From contig NZ_VCLA01000191.1 in the NCBI RefSeq assembly GCF_009600885.1, forward strand, positions 115,811-179,810: a stretch of DNA of 64,000 nt. Reading direction: 5' to 3'. Shown here in pieces: positions 44,064 to 52,950 of this stretch (positions within the stretch are counted from its first letter, which is position 1; every line of letters begins with the position of its first letter). Below the pieces are notes generated by a model, which did not search any database, had not been told where the DNA came from, and saw nothing but the letters and a program-made list of their open reading frames with translations. The translations under genes and the position numbers were made by a program. The stretch is from Streptomyces jumonjinensis. GTDB taxonomy: Bacteria > Actinomycetota > Actinomycetes > Streptomycetales > Streptomycetaceae.

Positions 44064-44759
44064 TCAGCGCACCGGCCGGCCGGCCGTGCGGTTGAGCCAC
44101 CACGTCACCGCCATCAGATTGATGACCCAGCCGATCCAGCGCACCGCTTCCAGGTAGTAATTGGGGTCGATCTCAAGCTCCAGCCGGCGTCCGGCGGTGA
44201 TGATGATCGAACCCCAGAAGTTGTTCATGACCATCGCGAAGGCGTACAGCATGAACCGCCGGTGCTCGGCGTAGCGGCGCTGCCGGATCCGGATGTATCC
44301 CATGACGGTGAAGGCCAGCCACAGCACGGTCGCGACGGTGACGCCGAGTTTGCCCACCGGCGGCGCGAAGGGCACGATCACCAGTCCGAGCACGCCCGCG
44401 ATCATCGTGGTGACCACATAGAGCCGGCCGCCCCACCGGTGCACCGCCGGGTGGTTCCGGCGCAGCCATGGCCATATCTGGAAGATGGCGGTCAGCAGGG
44501 CGACGGTGGCGAACGCGATATGCGTGATCAGCGTCGGGTAGTACGCCGAGAAGCCTTCGTGCGGCATCAGCGGGGCTGTTTCCCGGTCCAGGTACGGCTT
44601 CGCCGTGTGGATGATGTAGCCGACGGAGACCAGGAACAGCGGTACGATCCACGGCCGTCGCCACAGTGGGCGCGATGTCGCCGGGTCGGGTTTCTTCGGG
44701 GCGCGCGACGCCGGTGCGGTGCTGACCGGCGCGTCGGTTCTTTCGAGGTTCTGGGTCAC
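44064..44759 (-). CDS. DUF2306 membrane protein
   Basis: 231 aa with about six hydrophobic segments, beginning after a ~35-residue cytoplasmic N-terminus (WRRPWIVPLFLVSVGYIIHT). His-rich family motifs are visible: YYPTLITHIAFATVALLTAI, NHPAVHRWGGRLYV and EHRRFMLYAFAMVMNNFWGS. The family is predicted membrane, function unknown. It lies between the exporter and the acyltransferase on the same strand. Confidence 0.85.
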   Translation of the reverse strand: MTQNLERTDAPVSTAPASRAPKKPDPATSRPLWRRPWIVPLFLVSVGYIIHTAKPYLDRETAPLMPHEGFSAYYPTLITHIAFATVALLTAIFQIWPWLRRNHPAVHRWGGRLYVVTTMIAGVLGLVIVPFAPPVGKLGVTVATVLWLAFTVMGYIRIRQRRYAEHRRFMLYAFAMVMNNFWGSIIITAGRRLELEIDPNYYLEAVRWIGWVINLMAVTWWLNRTAGRPVR

Positions 44760-44997
44760 GGTCGATCCTTCATGTCATGCGGGCCGTGCAACAGCGCCGC
44801 CGTGTCCACGCCGTGTCCCGAGTCAGCGTCACACCGGGGTATCCGGAGCGGCAACTCTCAGATTGCTGTGCCCGTGCCCGGCGGCGTGGCGGTCGCCGGG
44901 CACGGTGTGCGTCGATGCGGTTCAGGGCCCGTGGTACGCCGGGTGACGTGCGGCGATCGGCGCGGACCGGTGGTCCCCGGCGGCGGGCGGACGGGCG

Positions 44998-45079
44998 GTC
45001 AGCGGATTCCGCCAGGGGAATCGGAGACGGCTCCGGCGGTCAGCGGATTCCGCCGGAGGATTCGGCGACGGCTCCGGCG
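44998..45079. repeat. 41-bp tandem duplication at acyltransferase 3' end
   Basis: Units 44998-45038 and 45039-45079 match at most positions and share GTCAGCGGATTCCGCC and GACGGCTCCGGCG. The unit includes the gene's stop codon, so the copy downstream encodes a duplicate C-terminal tail (AVSDSPGGIR) after the stop. Confidence 0.8.
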
Positions 45080-46275
45080 GTCGCCGGGGTCCGGTCGGCG
45101 GGTGCGGCCGGCTCCGGACCGGAGGGCTGCGGGGGCGTCTTCGGGGCCCGCGGCTTCGATCCGAAGCGGCGCATCATGGGCTGTTCCACCGCGGCGAACA
45201 GCAGCCAGGACAGCGCCACCGCCACCGCGAACAGCAGCACCAGCACGGCGATTCCGAACGGGGTGCTGCCGGGTGTCGTGGTGTCGAGCCAGTAGCTGCC
45301 GTAGACGAGCACCTGGAGATGGACCAGATAGAACGCGTACGACAGATTGCCCAGATACACCATGGGGCGGCTGGAGAGCAGGGTCGGCCGCTGCTGGTGG
45401 AGATCGGACACGGCGGCGGCGGCGATCAGCAGGGCCAGCGGCGCCGCCATCACCGCCACCATTCTGAAGACGGGCGGGAACAGCGGGCCGACGGCGTACG
45501 CGGCGACGGTGAGCGCCGCCGCCCCGCCGAAGCTCACCGGCACCCGTCTGCCGGTTATCACGATCCGGGCCAGCAGTATGCCGACGACGAACTCCAGCAT
45601 CCGCACGGGCGGGAAGTGGAAGATGATCCAGAACTGCTCCGCGCCGAGTTCGACGAACGGGATCACCTCCCGGTGCGGCAGCCGGTTCACGGCCAGCGGC
45701 ACGACCAGGGTGATCAGCGTCAGCAGGCCGATCGTCCAGGTCCACAGCCGTTCGGGGCGGATCCGGCGCACCAGCGTCAGCAGCACGGGGAAGCAGAGAT
45801 AGAACAGCAGCTCGGCGGAGAGCGACCAGGACACCGAGTTGAAGGCGGTACGGACGTCGAGGTGCGGGGACCATGCCTGCAGCAGCAGCACGTTGAGCAG
45901 GGCCTTCCGCTCGTCGAAGACCTGGTCCAGCACGGTGACCATGAGAATCGCGGTGACGGCGAGCATCACCAGATGGTTGGGGAAGACGCGTACCAGCCGG
46001 CGGCGCCAGAAGCCGCCGGCCCGGTCCGTCGGGCGGGCCACCCAGGTCAGCACATAGCCGCTCAGCATGAAGAAGAAGCTCATGCCGGCCCAGCCGCCCA
46101 TGGTGACCAGGTCGACGAAGCGCTTGCTCACATCGGGCGAGGTGAACAGCACATAGCCGGTGGCGTGGAAGAGAAAGATGATCACCGCTACGAAGAACCG
46201 CAGGCTCGTCAGCGACGGCAACAGGGTCGGCTTATGGACAGCGGCGGGGCCGTCCTTGGTGGTCGATGACGTCAT
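45040..46275 (-). CDS. Acyltransferase 3 (OafA-type) membrane O-acyltransferase
   Basis: 411 aa with about ten membrane helices. Begins with PSLTSLRFFVAVIIFLFHAT (the catalytic-type His region of the family), then WAGMSFFFMLSGYVLTWVAR, RVFPNHLVMLAVTA and NSVSWSLSAELLFYLCFPVL. These enzymes transfer acetyl or other acyl groups to sugars and secondary metabolites at the membrane. A Pro/Ala-rich tail ends in SSGGIR. It could O-acylate the sugar of the island product. Confidence 0.9.
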   Translation of the reverse strand: MTSSTTKDGPAAVHKPTLLPSLTSLRFFVAVIIFLFHATGYVLFTSPDVSKRFVDLVTMGGWAGMSFFFMLSGYVLTWVARPTDRAGGFWRRRLVRVFPNHLVMLAVTAILMVTVLDQVFDERKALLNVLLLQAWSPHLDVRTAFNSVSWSLSAELLFYLCFPVLLTLVRRIRPERLWTWTIGLLTLITLVVPLAVNRLPHREVIPFVELGAEQFWIIFHFPPVRMLEFVVGILLARIVITGRRVPVSFGGAAALTVAAYAVGPLFPPVFRMVAVMAAPLALLIAAAAVSDLHQQRPTLLSSRPMVYLGNLSYAFYLVHLQVLVYGSYWLDTTTPGSTPFGIAVLVLLFAVAVALSWLLFAAVEQPMMRRFGSKPRAPKTPPQPSGPEPAAPADRTPATAGAVAESSGGIR

Positions 46276-46827
46276 GCCATACCTTCCCGAGAAGCGGGGC
46301 GGGCTACGGCCGCGGCTGAAAAACGTCGTCGTCGTACCGGACCGGGCCAGCGGAACGGATGTGAATGTGGCATTCGCCCGAACGGAGCCGCACCTCCCAA
46401 AGTGCGGTGCGACGTCGCCACCAAGTGGTATGCACCACTCCGGATCGGCTTCCGGGGGCTGTTCGGCGCGGCGTGCCCGCGTTCACGGCGTAGCGCGGGG
46501 GCCGTTCCCAGCCATGCCGCACGGTCGTCACTTCAGCCGAAAAGCTACGGTCCGCGGGCTGCCGGGGCGGCGGCGGAATGCATACGGTCCCCGGGAGCTT
46601 CCGCGGAACCCGTCCCGCCGCTTCCCTCTCTCCCGGGCGGTCCCGGCGTTGTCCCTCCCGTCGCCCAGAGAGGCAAATATTCGGCAAACTATCGACATTT
46701 AAGAACATGTACATGCCCAAGTGCGGCAGCGAACAATGCGAACGACGCCTTCTGGCATGGCTGGACCGGAGGGAACAGGCCGGACGGGCCGCCGTGCCGC
46801 CGTGCCGGAGTGAGAGGCCCTCTCGGG
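46276..46827. other. 552-bp gap between acyltransferase and MarR genes
   Basis: It contains the acyltransferase promoter region and a lower-GC segment around 46660-46750. No gene with a plausible family or ribosome site was found. Confidence 0.4.
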
Positions 46828-47298
46828 TCAGGAGTCCGCCGGGTCCATCGCGCGCAGCCGGGCGAGCAGCGTCTCCGCTCCGGCGCGGAAGGCTTCGGAC
46901 GCCGCCTCGGGCATGCTTCCGAAGAGCTCGGCCGCCAGGGCGGCACGGCCGGACAGCAGTGCCGCCGTGTCCGACCGGCCCTTCTCCGCGAGGGAGACCA
47001 GGGTCGCCCGGCGGTCGGTGGGATGGGGGTCCCGTACGACCAGTTCACCGGCCTCCATGGCGTCCAGAAGCCCGGTCACATTGCGCGGTGTCACCCCCAG
47101 ACGCTCCGCCAGGGCCCGCTGGGTCAGCGGCCCGTGGTGGAGCAGGGCCCACAGCACGCCCGCGCGGGCCGTGGTCAGGCCCCGCCCGGTGACGCCGCGC
47201 CGGGTGACCGCGCCGAGCGTCTCGGCGAGCTCGATGAGCAGGTCCAGTGAGGCACTGGCGGGGGCAGGGCCTTCCGGCGTAGCGTGCGGTGGCTTCAC
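46828..47298 (-). CDS. MarR-family transcriptional regulator
   Basis: 156 aa from GTG 47298 (GGAGG nine bases upstream). The winged helix is clear: GVLWALLHHGPLTQRALAER, LGVTPRNVTGLLDAMEAGEL, VVRDPHPTDRRATLVSLAEK, with dimerisation helices at both ends. MarR proteins usually repress an adjacent exporter. It is the likely controller of the exporter/acyltransferase genes, although no operator palindrome was identified. Confidence 0.9.
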   Translation of the reverse strand: MKPPHATPEGPAPASASLDLLIELAETLGAVTRRGVTGRGLTTARAGVLWALLHHGPLTQRALAERLGVTPRNVTGLLDAMEAGELVVRDPHPTDRRATLVSLAEKGRSDTAALLSGRAALAAELFGSMPEAASEAFRAGAETLLARLRAMDPADS

Positions 47299-47489
47299 TG
47301 TGCAGCACCTCCGGGGAAAGGGTAGCCCCGGCGTCCCCGCGCAGGGGGCGGTGACGAGCACTCGGCATCCGCTCGGCGCGCGCACGGGTCGCCGGACCGG
47401 TCCGGGGCGGGCACGCCGTCCCGGGCCTCCGGGGGCGGGCGTGCCGTCCCGGAGGCCGCCCCTACTCCATCTCACCAGGCAGGGCCACG

Positions 47490-47903
47490 ATGACCGATCC
47501 CGAGAACACCACTACAGCTGTGGGCGGAACCGTCCGGGCCACGACGGACCTGCTGGAACGGCTGGCCGAACGGCTCGGCGGCAAGGCGTCGGTGACCGCC
47601 GTGTTCGGCGAGCCGATCGTCGGCGAAGGGGTGACCGTGATACCGGTGGCCGCCGCCGGGTTCGGATTCGGCGGCGGCGCGGGACATGAGACGGGAGCCG
47701 CCAGGACCAGCGAGGGCGGCGGCGGGGGCGGCGGGGGCGGGGCGAAACCACTGGGCTTCATCGAGCTCAGGGACGGCCGGGCGACCTATAAGCCGATCCG
47801 GGACCCCTGGGCCGAGATCGCCCTCTCGCTGACGGTCGTCGTCGCGGGCGTCCTCGCCCCGAGGGCCGCCCGGGCCATCGCGGCCCGCCGCCGCCGGACC
47901 TGA
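47490..47903 (+). CDS. GerW (YtfJ)-family sporulation protein
   Basis: 137 aa. Typical order: RATTDLLERLAERLGGKASV, VFGEPIVGEGVTVIPVAAAG, FGFGGGAGH, a Gly run, GAKPLGFIELRDGRATY and a C-terminal hydrophobic segment (IALSLTVVVAGVLAP). Family members associate with the spore envelope or membrane; their biochemical function is unknown. It is more usual on chromosomes. Confidence 0.88.
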   Translation: MTDPENTTTAVGGTVRATTDLLERLAERLGGKASVTAVFGEPIVGEGVTVIPVAAAGFGFGGGAGHETGAARTSEGGGGGGGGGAKPLGFIELRDGRATYKPIRDPWAEIALSLTVVVAGVLAPRAARAIAARRRRT

Positions 47904-47904
47904 C

Positions 47905-48590
47905 CGGGCGTCGCGCAGTTCGGCGAGAGTTCGGCGAGGATGTCGCGGAGGTCGGCGACCGCCTCGCCGAAGCCGTGGACCTGGGTCACGCCCGAGGTGT
48001 TGAGGACCACCTCGTCGATGCCCGACGCGAAGCAGTGGCGTATCCGGGCGGCCGGCTCCTCCGGTCCGCCGTAGAGGAAGACTCCCTCCTCCACCAGTTC
48101 CCGGGCGCCGCTGACGGGGTCCGAGACATCGATGTCCAGGCCCGCCAGACGGAGCATGGCGGCGTAGTGGGGAGCGCGGAGATGGGCGGCGGCGGCGCGC
48201 TGGGCCAGGATCAGGGGGCTGCGGCCCCGGCGGGCGAGCGCGGCGTGCAGGACGGTGACCATCCGGGGTCGGGGGCGGCCCACGGCGCGGGCCCCCTCCC
48301 CCAGCGCGGGAAGCAGTACGTCCCGGACGTACTCCGGCGGTGTCATCCAGCTCACGGCCGTGTCGGCGGTACGGCCAGCGGCCCGGGCCATGCCCGGGCG
48401 CAGCACTCCCGCCGCGATCTCGGGGGTGGGCGCGGCGGCGGGCGGCAGTGCCGCTCCAAGGGGGAACAGCGGCCCCGCCGGGCCGGGCGGGCCGCCGTGC
48501 AGCAGGGATCTCACCGCGCCGACGTACTCGGCGACGGCGGACGCGGGCCGGGCGTAGGGGCGGCCGTGGAGCGCCTCGGCGAAGGCACCT
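47905..48590 (-). pseudogene. C-terminal part of an LLM (F420/flavin) oxidoreductase
   Basis: Minus-strand frame with GIGAFAEALHGRPYARPASA, VAEYVGAVRSLLHGG, APTPEIAAGVLRPGMARAAG, WMTPPEYVRDVLLPALGEGA and VFLYGGPEEPAARIRHCFAS, all from the C-terminal two thirds of luciferase-like monooxygenases. The N-terminus is replaced near 48590 by the antisense of an ABC transporter, and the 3' end runs past the usual stop into the GerW gene. Not functional as it stands. Confidence 0.75.
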
Positions 48591-49114
48591 ATGCCGACCA
48601 GGAGTTCACCCTGCTGGAGGGGAGGGTACGGGAGAATCTGACGCTGGGCTGCGACTCCCCGGTGAGCGATGCCGCCCTCGGCCGCGCGCCGGCCGATGTG
48701 GGCCTGGCGGGCACGGTCGCCGCGCTCCCGGACGGGCTCGACACCCGGCTCGGCGGCGGTACGGATCTGTCCGGCGGCGAGCGCCAGCGGCTCGCGCTGG
48801 CCCGCGCGCTGCTCACGGAGACCGATGTGGTGCTGCTGGACGAGCCGACCTCCCAGCTCGACGGGATCAACGAACAGCTGTTGCGCGCCGTCGTCGACCG
48901 GCTGGCGCGGGACCGCGCGGTGGTCGTGGTGGCCCGCCGGCTCTCCACCGTCCGTCACGCCGACCAGATCGCCTTCGTCGCGGAAGGGCGGGTGCTGGGC
49001 ACGGGACGGCATGACGAGCTGCTGGCCGGCTGCCCCGGCTACCGGGCGCTGGTCGAGGGGCAGACCGCCGTCGCGGCGTCGGCCGACAGGGCAGCCGCGC
49101 CCGCGCTGCCCTGA
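48585..49114 (+). pseudogene. C-terminal ATPase fragment of an ABC exporter
   Basis: The fragment starts inside the nucleotide-binding domain just after Walker A (EFTLLEGRVRENLTLGCD) and keeps the signature (DLSGGERQRLALARALL), Walker B (DVVLLDEPTSQLD), the switch region and the C-terminus (GRVLGTGRHDELLAGCPGYR). The membrane domain and Walker A are missing. No start codon or ribosome site precedes it. Confidence 0.85.
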
Positions 49115-49156
49115 GCGCGGGATTCAGCTGCCGGTCGTCGCGGCGGCGCGGCGTCG

Positions 49157-49223
49157 CGGCTTCACGGCTTCACGGCTTCACGGCTTCACGGCGGCTCAGC
49201 GGCTCAGCGGCTCAGCGGCTCAG
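49157..49223. repeat. Two adjacent arrays of 8-bp tandem repeats
   Basis: CGGCTTCA occurs four times in tandem (49157-49188), followed by CGGCTCAG four times (49192-49223). The units differ at the last few bases, as if one array arose from the other. The region is noncoding, between the ABC fragment and the TAP-type peptidase. Confidence 0.9.
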
Positions 49224-49403
49224 CGGAACCATGCGCGGTCCTCGTGGATGTGCCGCGTGAAACCACGGGGTGTCGGGCTCATCCACGGCGATCGCGCCGA
49301 GAAGGCGGGGTGCGGTTCCACCACCCGGGCCGGGCCTCCTTGGTTACGTACCCATCATGTGCCCATAGAGGCACCGCCATGCGGGGCCGGAACAGTGACG
49401 CGT

Positions 49404-50900
49404 GTGAACACGAGCATGCGCATGAACACGGACCCGGGCACGAGACGGCGGGCTCTCTCCGTACTCCTGGCCCTGTCCGCCTCCGCCGCCCTGGCCGTCC
49501 CCGGCACGGCCGCCGCCCAGGAGCCGTCCGGGGCCGGCGCCCCTCCCCCGCCGATCAGCTGGGGCGCCTGCCCCAAGGCCGAGCCGCCCTACCCCGACCC
49601 CACCCCGAGGGCGCAGTGCGCGACGGTCGAGGTGCCGCTGGACTGGTCGAAGCCGAAAGGCCCGAAGATCGGTCTCTTCGTCGCCCGCCACCGGGCCACC
49701 GACCCCGCGCGGCGGATCGGCGTCCTGATGTCGAACCCGGGCGGTCCCGGGGCGCCCGGGGCCGATGACGCGCTGTACGCGGACGACCCCTACAGCGGCT
49801 ACACCCCGGAGATGCTCCAGCGCTTCGACATGATCGGCTTCGACCCGCGCGGCATCGGCCGCAGCCAGGGCGCCCGCTGCGACGAGACGATCGCCGACTC
49901 GCTCCCGGCCCGCCCCCGTGACGCGGCCGGGTTCGAGCGGCTGCGCACCCTGAACGGCCGGCTGGCGGACAGCTGCCTCAGGCAGACGGGCCCGCTCGCC
50001 GCCCATATGGACGGTGAGAGCGTGGCCCGCGACATGGACGCGATCCGCGCCGCCCTCGGCGAACGCCGGATCAGCTTCATCGGCCACTCCTACGGCACCT
50101 TCCTCGGCGAGCGTTACGCCCGACTGTTCCCGGACAACCTCCGTGCGCTGGCCCTCGACAGCGCGATGGACCCGGACCGGCCGGACGCCGAGCGCTATCT
50201 CAGAGACGGCAGCGTCTCCGTCAACGGCACCCTGAAGCGAGTCGCGGCCTGGTGCGAGAAGGACCCGTCCTGCGCACTGAAGGGCGAGGACCTGACGGCC
50301 GTCATCGACCAGTTGTTCGCCCGCGCCGACGCGGGCACGCTCCGCGACCCGGGCCCCGAGGGGCCGACGCGGACCAAGGTCGACGCCGACCAGCTGTCCG
50401 GCTTTCTGACCGATGCGTCCCGCGGATGGTTCCCGGAGGAGACGGCACGGCAGCTGGCCGCCCTGCACACCGGAAAGGGCGAGGTCCGCTGGTCCGTCGG
50501 CGGCGGTGACCCCTACGCGCGGCTCGTGATGTGCCGGGACTACGAATTCCGGATCCGCGACTACGCCCACTACCGGGCCATCCGTGAGCGGGTCGCCAAG
50601 GCCGCCGCGTACGTCCGCTACAACGCCCAGGCCCTGGACACCATTCTCAGCTGCCAGGGCTGGACCATGCCGCCCAAGCCCCGGCCCGCCCAGGCCAAGG
50701 GCGACCTCCCGCCCGTCCTCGTGGTCAACGCCACCGATGACGTGGCGACCCCGCTGGCAGGCGCGCAGCGCATGGCGCGCGCCTTCCCTGAGGCGACCCT
50801 GTTCACGATGGACGTCGTGGGCCACTGGCTCTACCGCAGAGGCGAGTCGGAGGAGGCGATGCGAGTGATCGACGCCTACCTGACCAGCCGGAAGGGCTGA
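49404..50900 (+). CDS. Secreted TAP-like alpha/beta-hydrolase (tripeptidyl aminopeptidase type)
   Basis: About 495 aa. Signal peptide with an Arg-rich start and LLALSASAALAVPGTAAAQE. Alpha/beta-hydrolase features: LMSNPGGPGAPGADDALYA (oxyanion region), DMIGFDPRGIGRSQGARCDE, nucleophile FIGHSYGTFLGERYARLFPD, the C-terminal TAP domain with CQGW, then VLVVNATDDVATPLAGAQRM (Asp) and VVGHWLYR (His). Secreted Streptomyces enzymes of this kind remove N-terminal tripeptides. GTG 49404 and ATG 49416/49422 are possible starts; none has a strong site. Confidence 0.88.
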   Translation: MNTSMRMNTDPGTRRRALSVLLALSASAALAVPGTAAAQEPSGAGAPPPPISWGACPKAEPPYPDPTPRAQCATVEVPLDWSKPKGPKIGLFVARHRATDPARRIGVLMSNPGGPGAPGADDALYADDPYSGYTPEMLQRFDMIGFDPRGIGRSQGARCDETIADSLPARPRDAAGFERLRTLNGRLADSCLRQTGPLAAHMDGESVARDMDAIRAALGERRISFIGHSYGTFLGERYARLFPDNLRALALDSAMDPDRPDAERYLRDGSVSVNGTLKRVAAWCEKDPSCALKGEDLTAVIDQLFARADAGTLRDPGPEGPTRTKVDADQLSGFLTDASRGWFPEETARQLAALHTGKGEVRWSVGGGDPYARLVMCRDYEFRIRDYAHYRAIRERVAKAAAYVRYNAQALDTILSCQGWTMPPKPRPAQAKGDLPPVLVVNATDDVATPLAGAQRMARAFPEATLFTMDVVGHWLYRRGESEEAMRVIDAYLTSRKG

Positions 50901-50931
50901 GCCTGAAGAGCGCGGGGGTGAACGGGAGGTG

Positions 50932-52178
50932 CTACGGGCTCTCCTGGCGCTCCCCCGCCGCGAGGCGGGCCCGGCGGCGGACGTAGGCGACGGCCTCCGA
51001 GCGCGTCAGCTCCCGGGTGACCTGGGTCAGCCAGACCACCTCCGCGTCGACCGTGCCCTGGACCGGCGCGACCGGCAGCACGGCGGGGGCGTCCGGGCCG
51101 TCGCCGGGCCGGCGGCCCGAGCGCAGCGACTCCAGCGCCGCCACGACGGCCGCCGCTTCGGTGGCGGCCGCCGCGCCGGACGGGGCGACGGGGAATCTGC
51201 GGAAGCCCTCCTCCGCCCAGTGCGGGAAGTGGGGCGGAAAGTGGGGCCGCAGGGTCAGATAGCCGTCGCGGATCTCTATCACCCGCCGGTACAGGGCGAG
51301 TTCGGCGTCCCGGACCAGCAGGGCGCCGGGGCCCCGGCCCGGCCGTACCTCCAGGGCGGTCTGCGGGACGACGGCGTACAACGACGACCAGAGCGGCTCC
51401 AGCGCCCGGTATCCGCGTACGGAACGCCACCAGCGCCGCACGGCCGGCCCGGCGGGCGCCCAGCGCGCCGCCGTCACCCCCAGCGAGGAGACCGCGAGGC
51501 AGCCGGTCCCCAGTGCCACCGCCACCGGGTCCTGCCCCGCCCCCTGTCCCTGATGCAGCATCACATTGCCGACCCCGGCCAGACCCCACAGACCCCACAG
51601 ACCCCACAGCCCTCCGAGGACCGCCCCCGCGGTGATCAGACGCAGCCCTGTCCGCAGCGGGCCGGGCGGCAGATCCCGTGCGTAGCGGTGGACCTGCGGG
51701 GTGAAGCCCCACAGACACCACAGGCTGAAGCAGGTGAAGACCAGGCCGAACGCGGCGAGCGCGAGCCGTCCCGGGCCGTCCGCGACGACCCGGCCGCCGG
51801 ACAGATCGGCCCCCGCGGCCAGGAAGAGGAGGGGGCAGACCGTCAGCACGGCGGCCGTCGCCCGACGATGCGTCACCCGGCGGGCCTCCCACCGTCCGGG
51901 CGGCGCGAGATGGCTGACCGCCGGCGGGAGCAGCGCCGGCGCCATCATCTCCAGCTCCCGGCCCAGCAGATGCGCCAGATGCGACAGCTCCGGCAGGACC
52001 CGGTCCGCGGCGGTCATGGTGGCGGGGGCCAGCACGGCCATCGACGCACCGAGGAGGAGCCCGAAGAGACAGAGCAGTTGTATCGCCCATTCCGGCCCCC
52101 GGGACCGGCGAGTCTCAGTTCGTACCAGCCCATGCCCATGGCGACCGCCGCCGGGAGATACCCCGGCAGCGCGCTCAT
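50932..52178 (-). pseudogene. MAB_1171c (DUF6545)-type membrane protein, frameshifted near N-terminus
   Basis: The gene starts at ATG 52178 (MSALPGYLPAAVAMGMGWYE), overlapping the ImmA stop as ATGA. After RLAGPG the frame is lost in the GGGGG run at about 52102-52106; one added G gives PEWAIQLLCLFGLLLGASMA and a continuous 415-aa protein. The body has several membrane helices (LTVCPLLFLAAGADLSGG, LAAFGLVFTCFSLWCLWGFT) and a cytoplasmic C-terminal half. The family sits beside ImmA peptidases in many Streptomyces. It may be intact if the frameshift is an error. Confidence 0.8.
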
Positions 52179-52708
52179 TCCGGCACCGCGGTGCGCACGC
52201 CGATGAGCGACCCGGCCCGCTCGCAGGGCGGCACGCCGCCGCTGCCGCTCGCGTCCTCGCGCAGCGCCCGGCGCAGGATCAGCGAGGCCAGCAGCTCCGC
52301 CTCCTGCTCCTGCTCCTGCGGCTGGCTGTAGACGGTGCGGCCCAGTACCCGGCGTACGAACTCGGCGGAGAACCCGGGCAGCAGCAGCGGGACCGACGCG
52401 GCCTCGGAGGGGGCGATCCGGTCGTGGCCGCAGAGCAGATGGGCGACCTCGTGCGGCAGGATGTGCTGCCGGTGCAGTGCGGTGGTGTCCGCGGTGCACA
52501 CGATGTAGTCGGCCCGGTCGGCGGCCACCAGCAGCCCGCAGGGGGCCGGGGCGGACAGCGGGGCGGTCAGTATCTCGATCGGTCTGCCTCGCCGTTCGGC
52601 GAGGGCCTCGACCAGCGCCTCCGCGCTGAACGGACGGGGCAGCTCCATGGTCTGAGCCGCCCGGCGGTTACGCTGCCACATCCGTCTGGCCTGCTTCCCT
52701 GCACGCAC
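52175..52708 (-). CDS. ImmA/IrrE-family metallo-endopeptidase
   Basis: 177 aa from GTG 52708 with AAGGAGG. The zinc site is ILPHEVAHLLCGHDR (HExxH). The C-terminal helix is Gln/Glu-rich (QPQEQEQEAELLASLILRRA). ImmA peptidases cleave repressor proteins to trigger gene expression. The partner repressor usually found upstream is not obvious here. Translationally coupled to the following MAB_1171c gene. Confidence 0.88.
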   Translation of the reverse strand: MRAGKQARRMWQRNRRAAQTMELPRPFSAEALVEALAERRGRPIEILTAPLSAPAPCGLLVAADRADYIVCTADTTALHRQHILPHEVAHLLCGHDRIAPSEAASVPLLLPGFSAEFVRRVLGRTVYSQPQEQEQEAELLASLILRRALREDASGSGGVPPCERAGSLIGVRTAVPE

Positions 52709-52950
52709 GAACGCCTCCTTCGGGGCGGCTTGGGCGCCACGCGGACGAACGGCGGCCTCCGCACGCACCGCCCGCCGCCGGGCGGACCGGGACGGGGCGG
52801 CCGGTCGGCCGGTCACGGCAGGGCGATGGGCGATGGGCGATGGACGATCCGCCGACTCCCCCCGTACGCCGGGCCGTTGCCCGCACATGACACTGATCAT
52901 GAAAGAGGCGGACAGGGCTCCGCCATCCCAGATGGGTGGGAACTTCGGCG

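Noticed and set aside
47462..47761. Minus-strand proline-rich ORF opposite GerW
   Set aside because: It is the antisense of the Gly-rich segment of the GerW-family gene.
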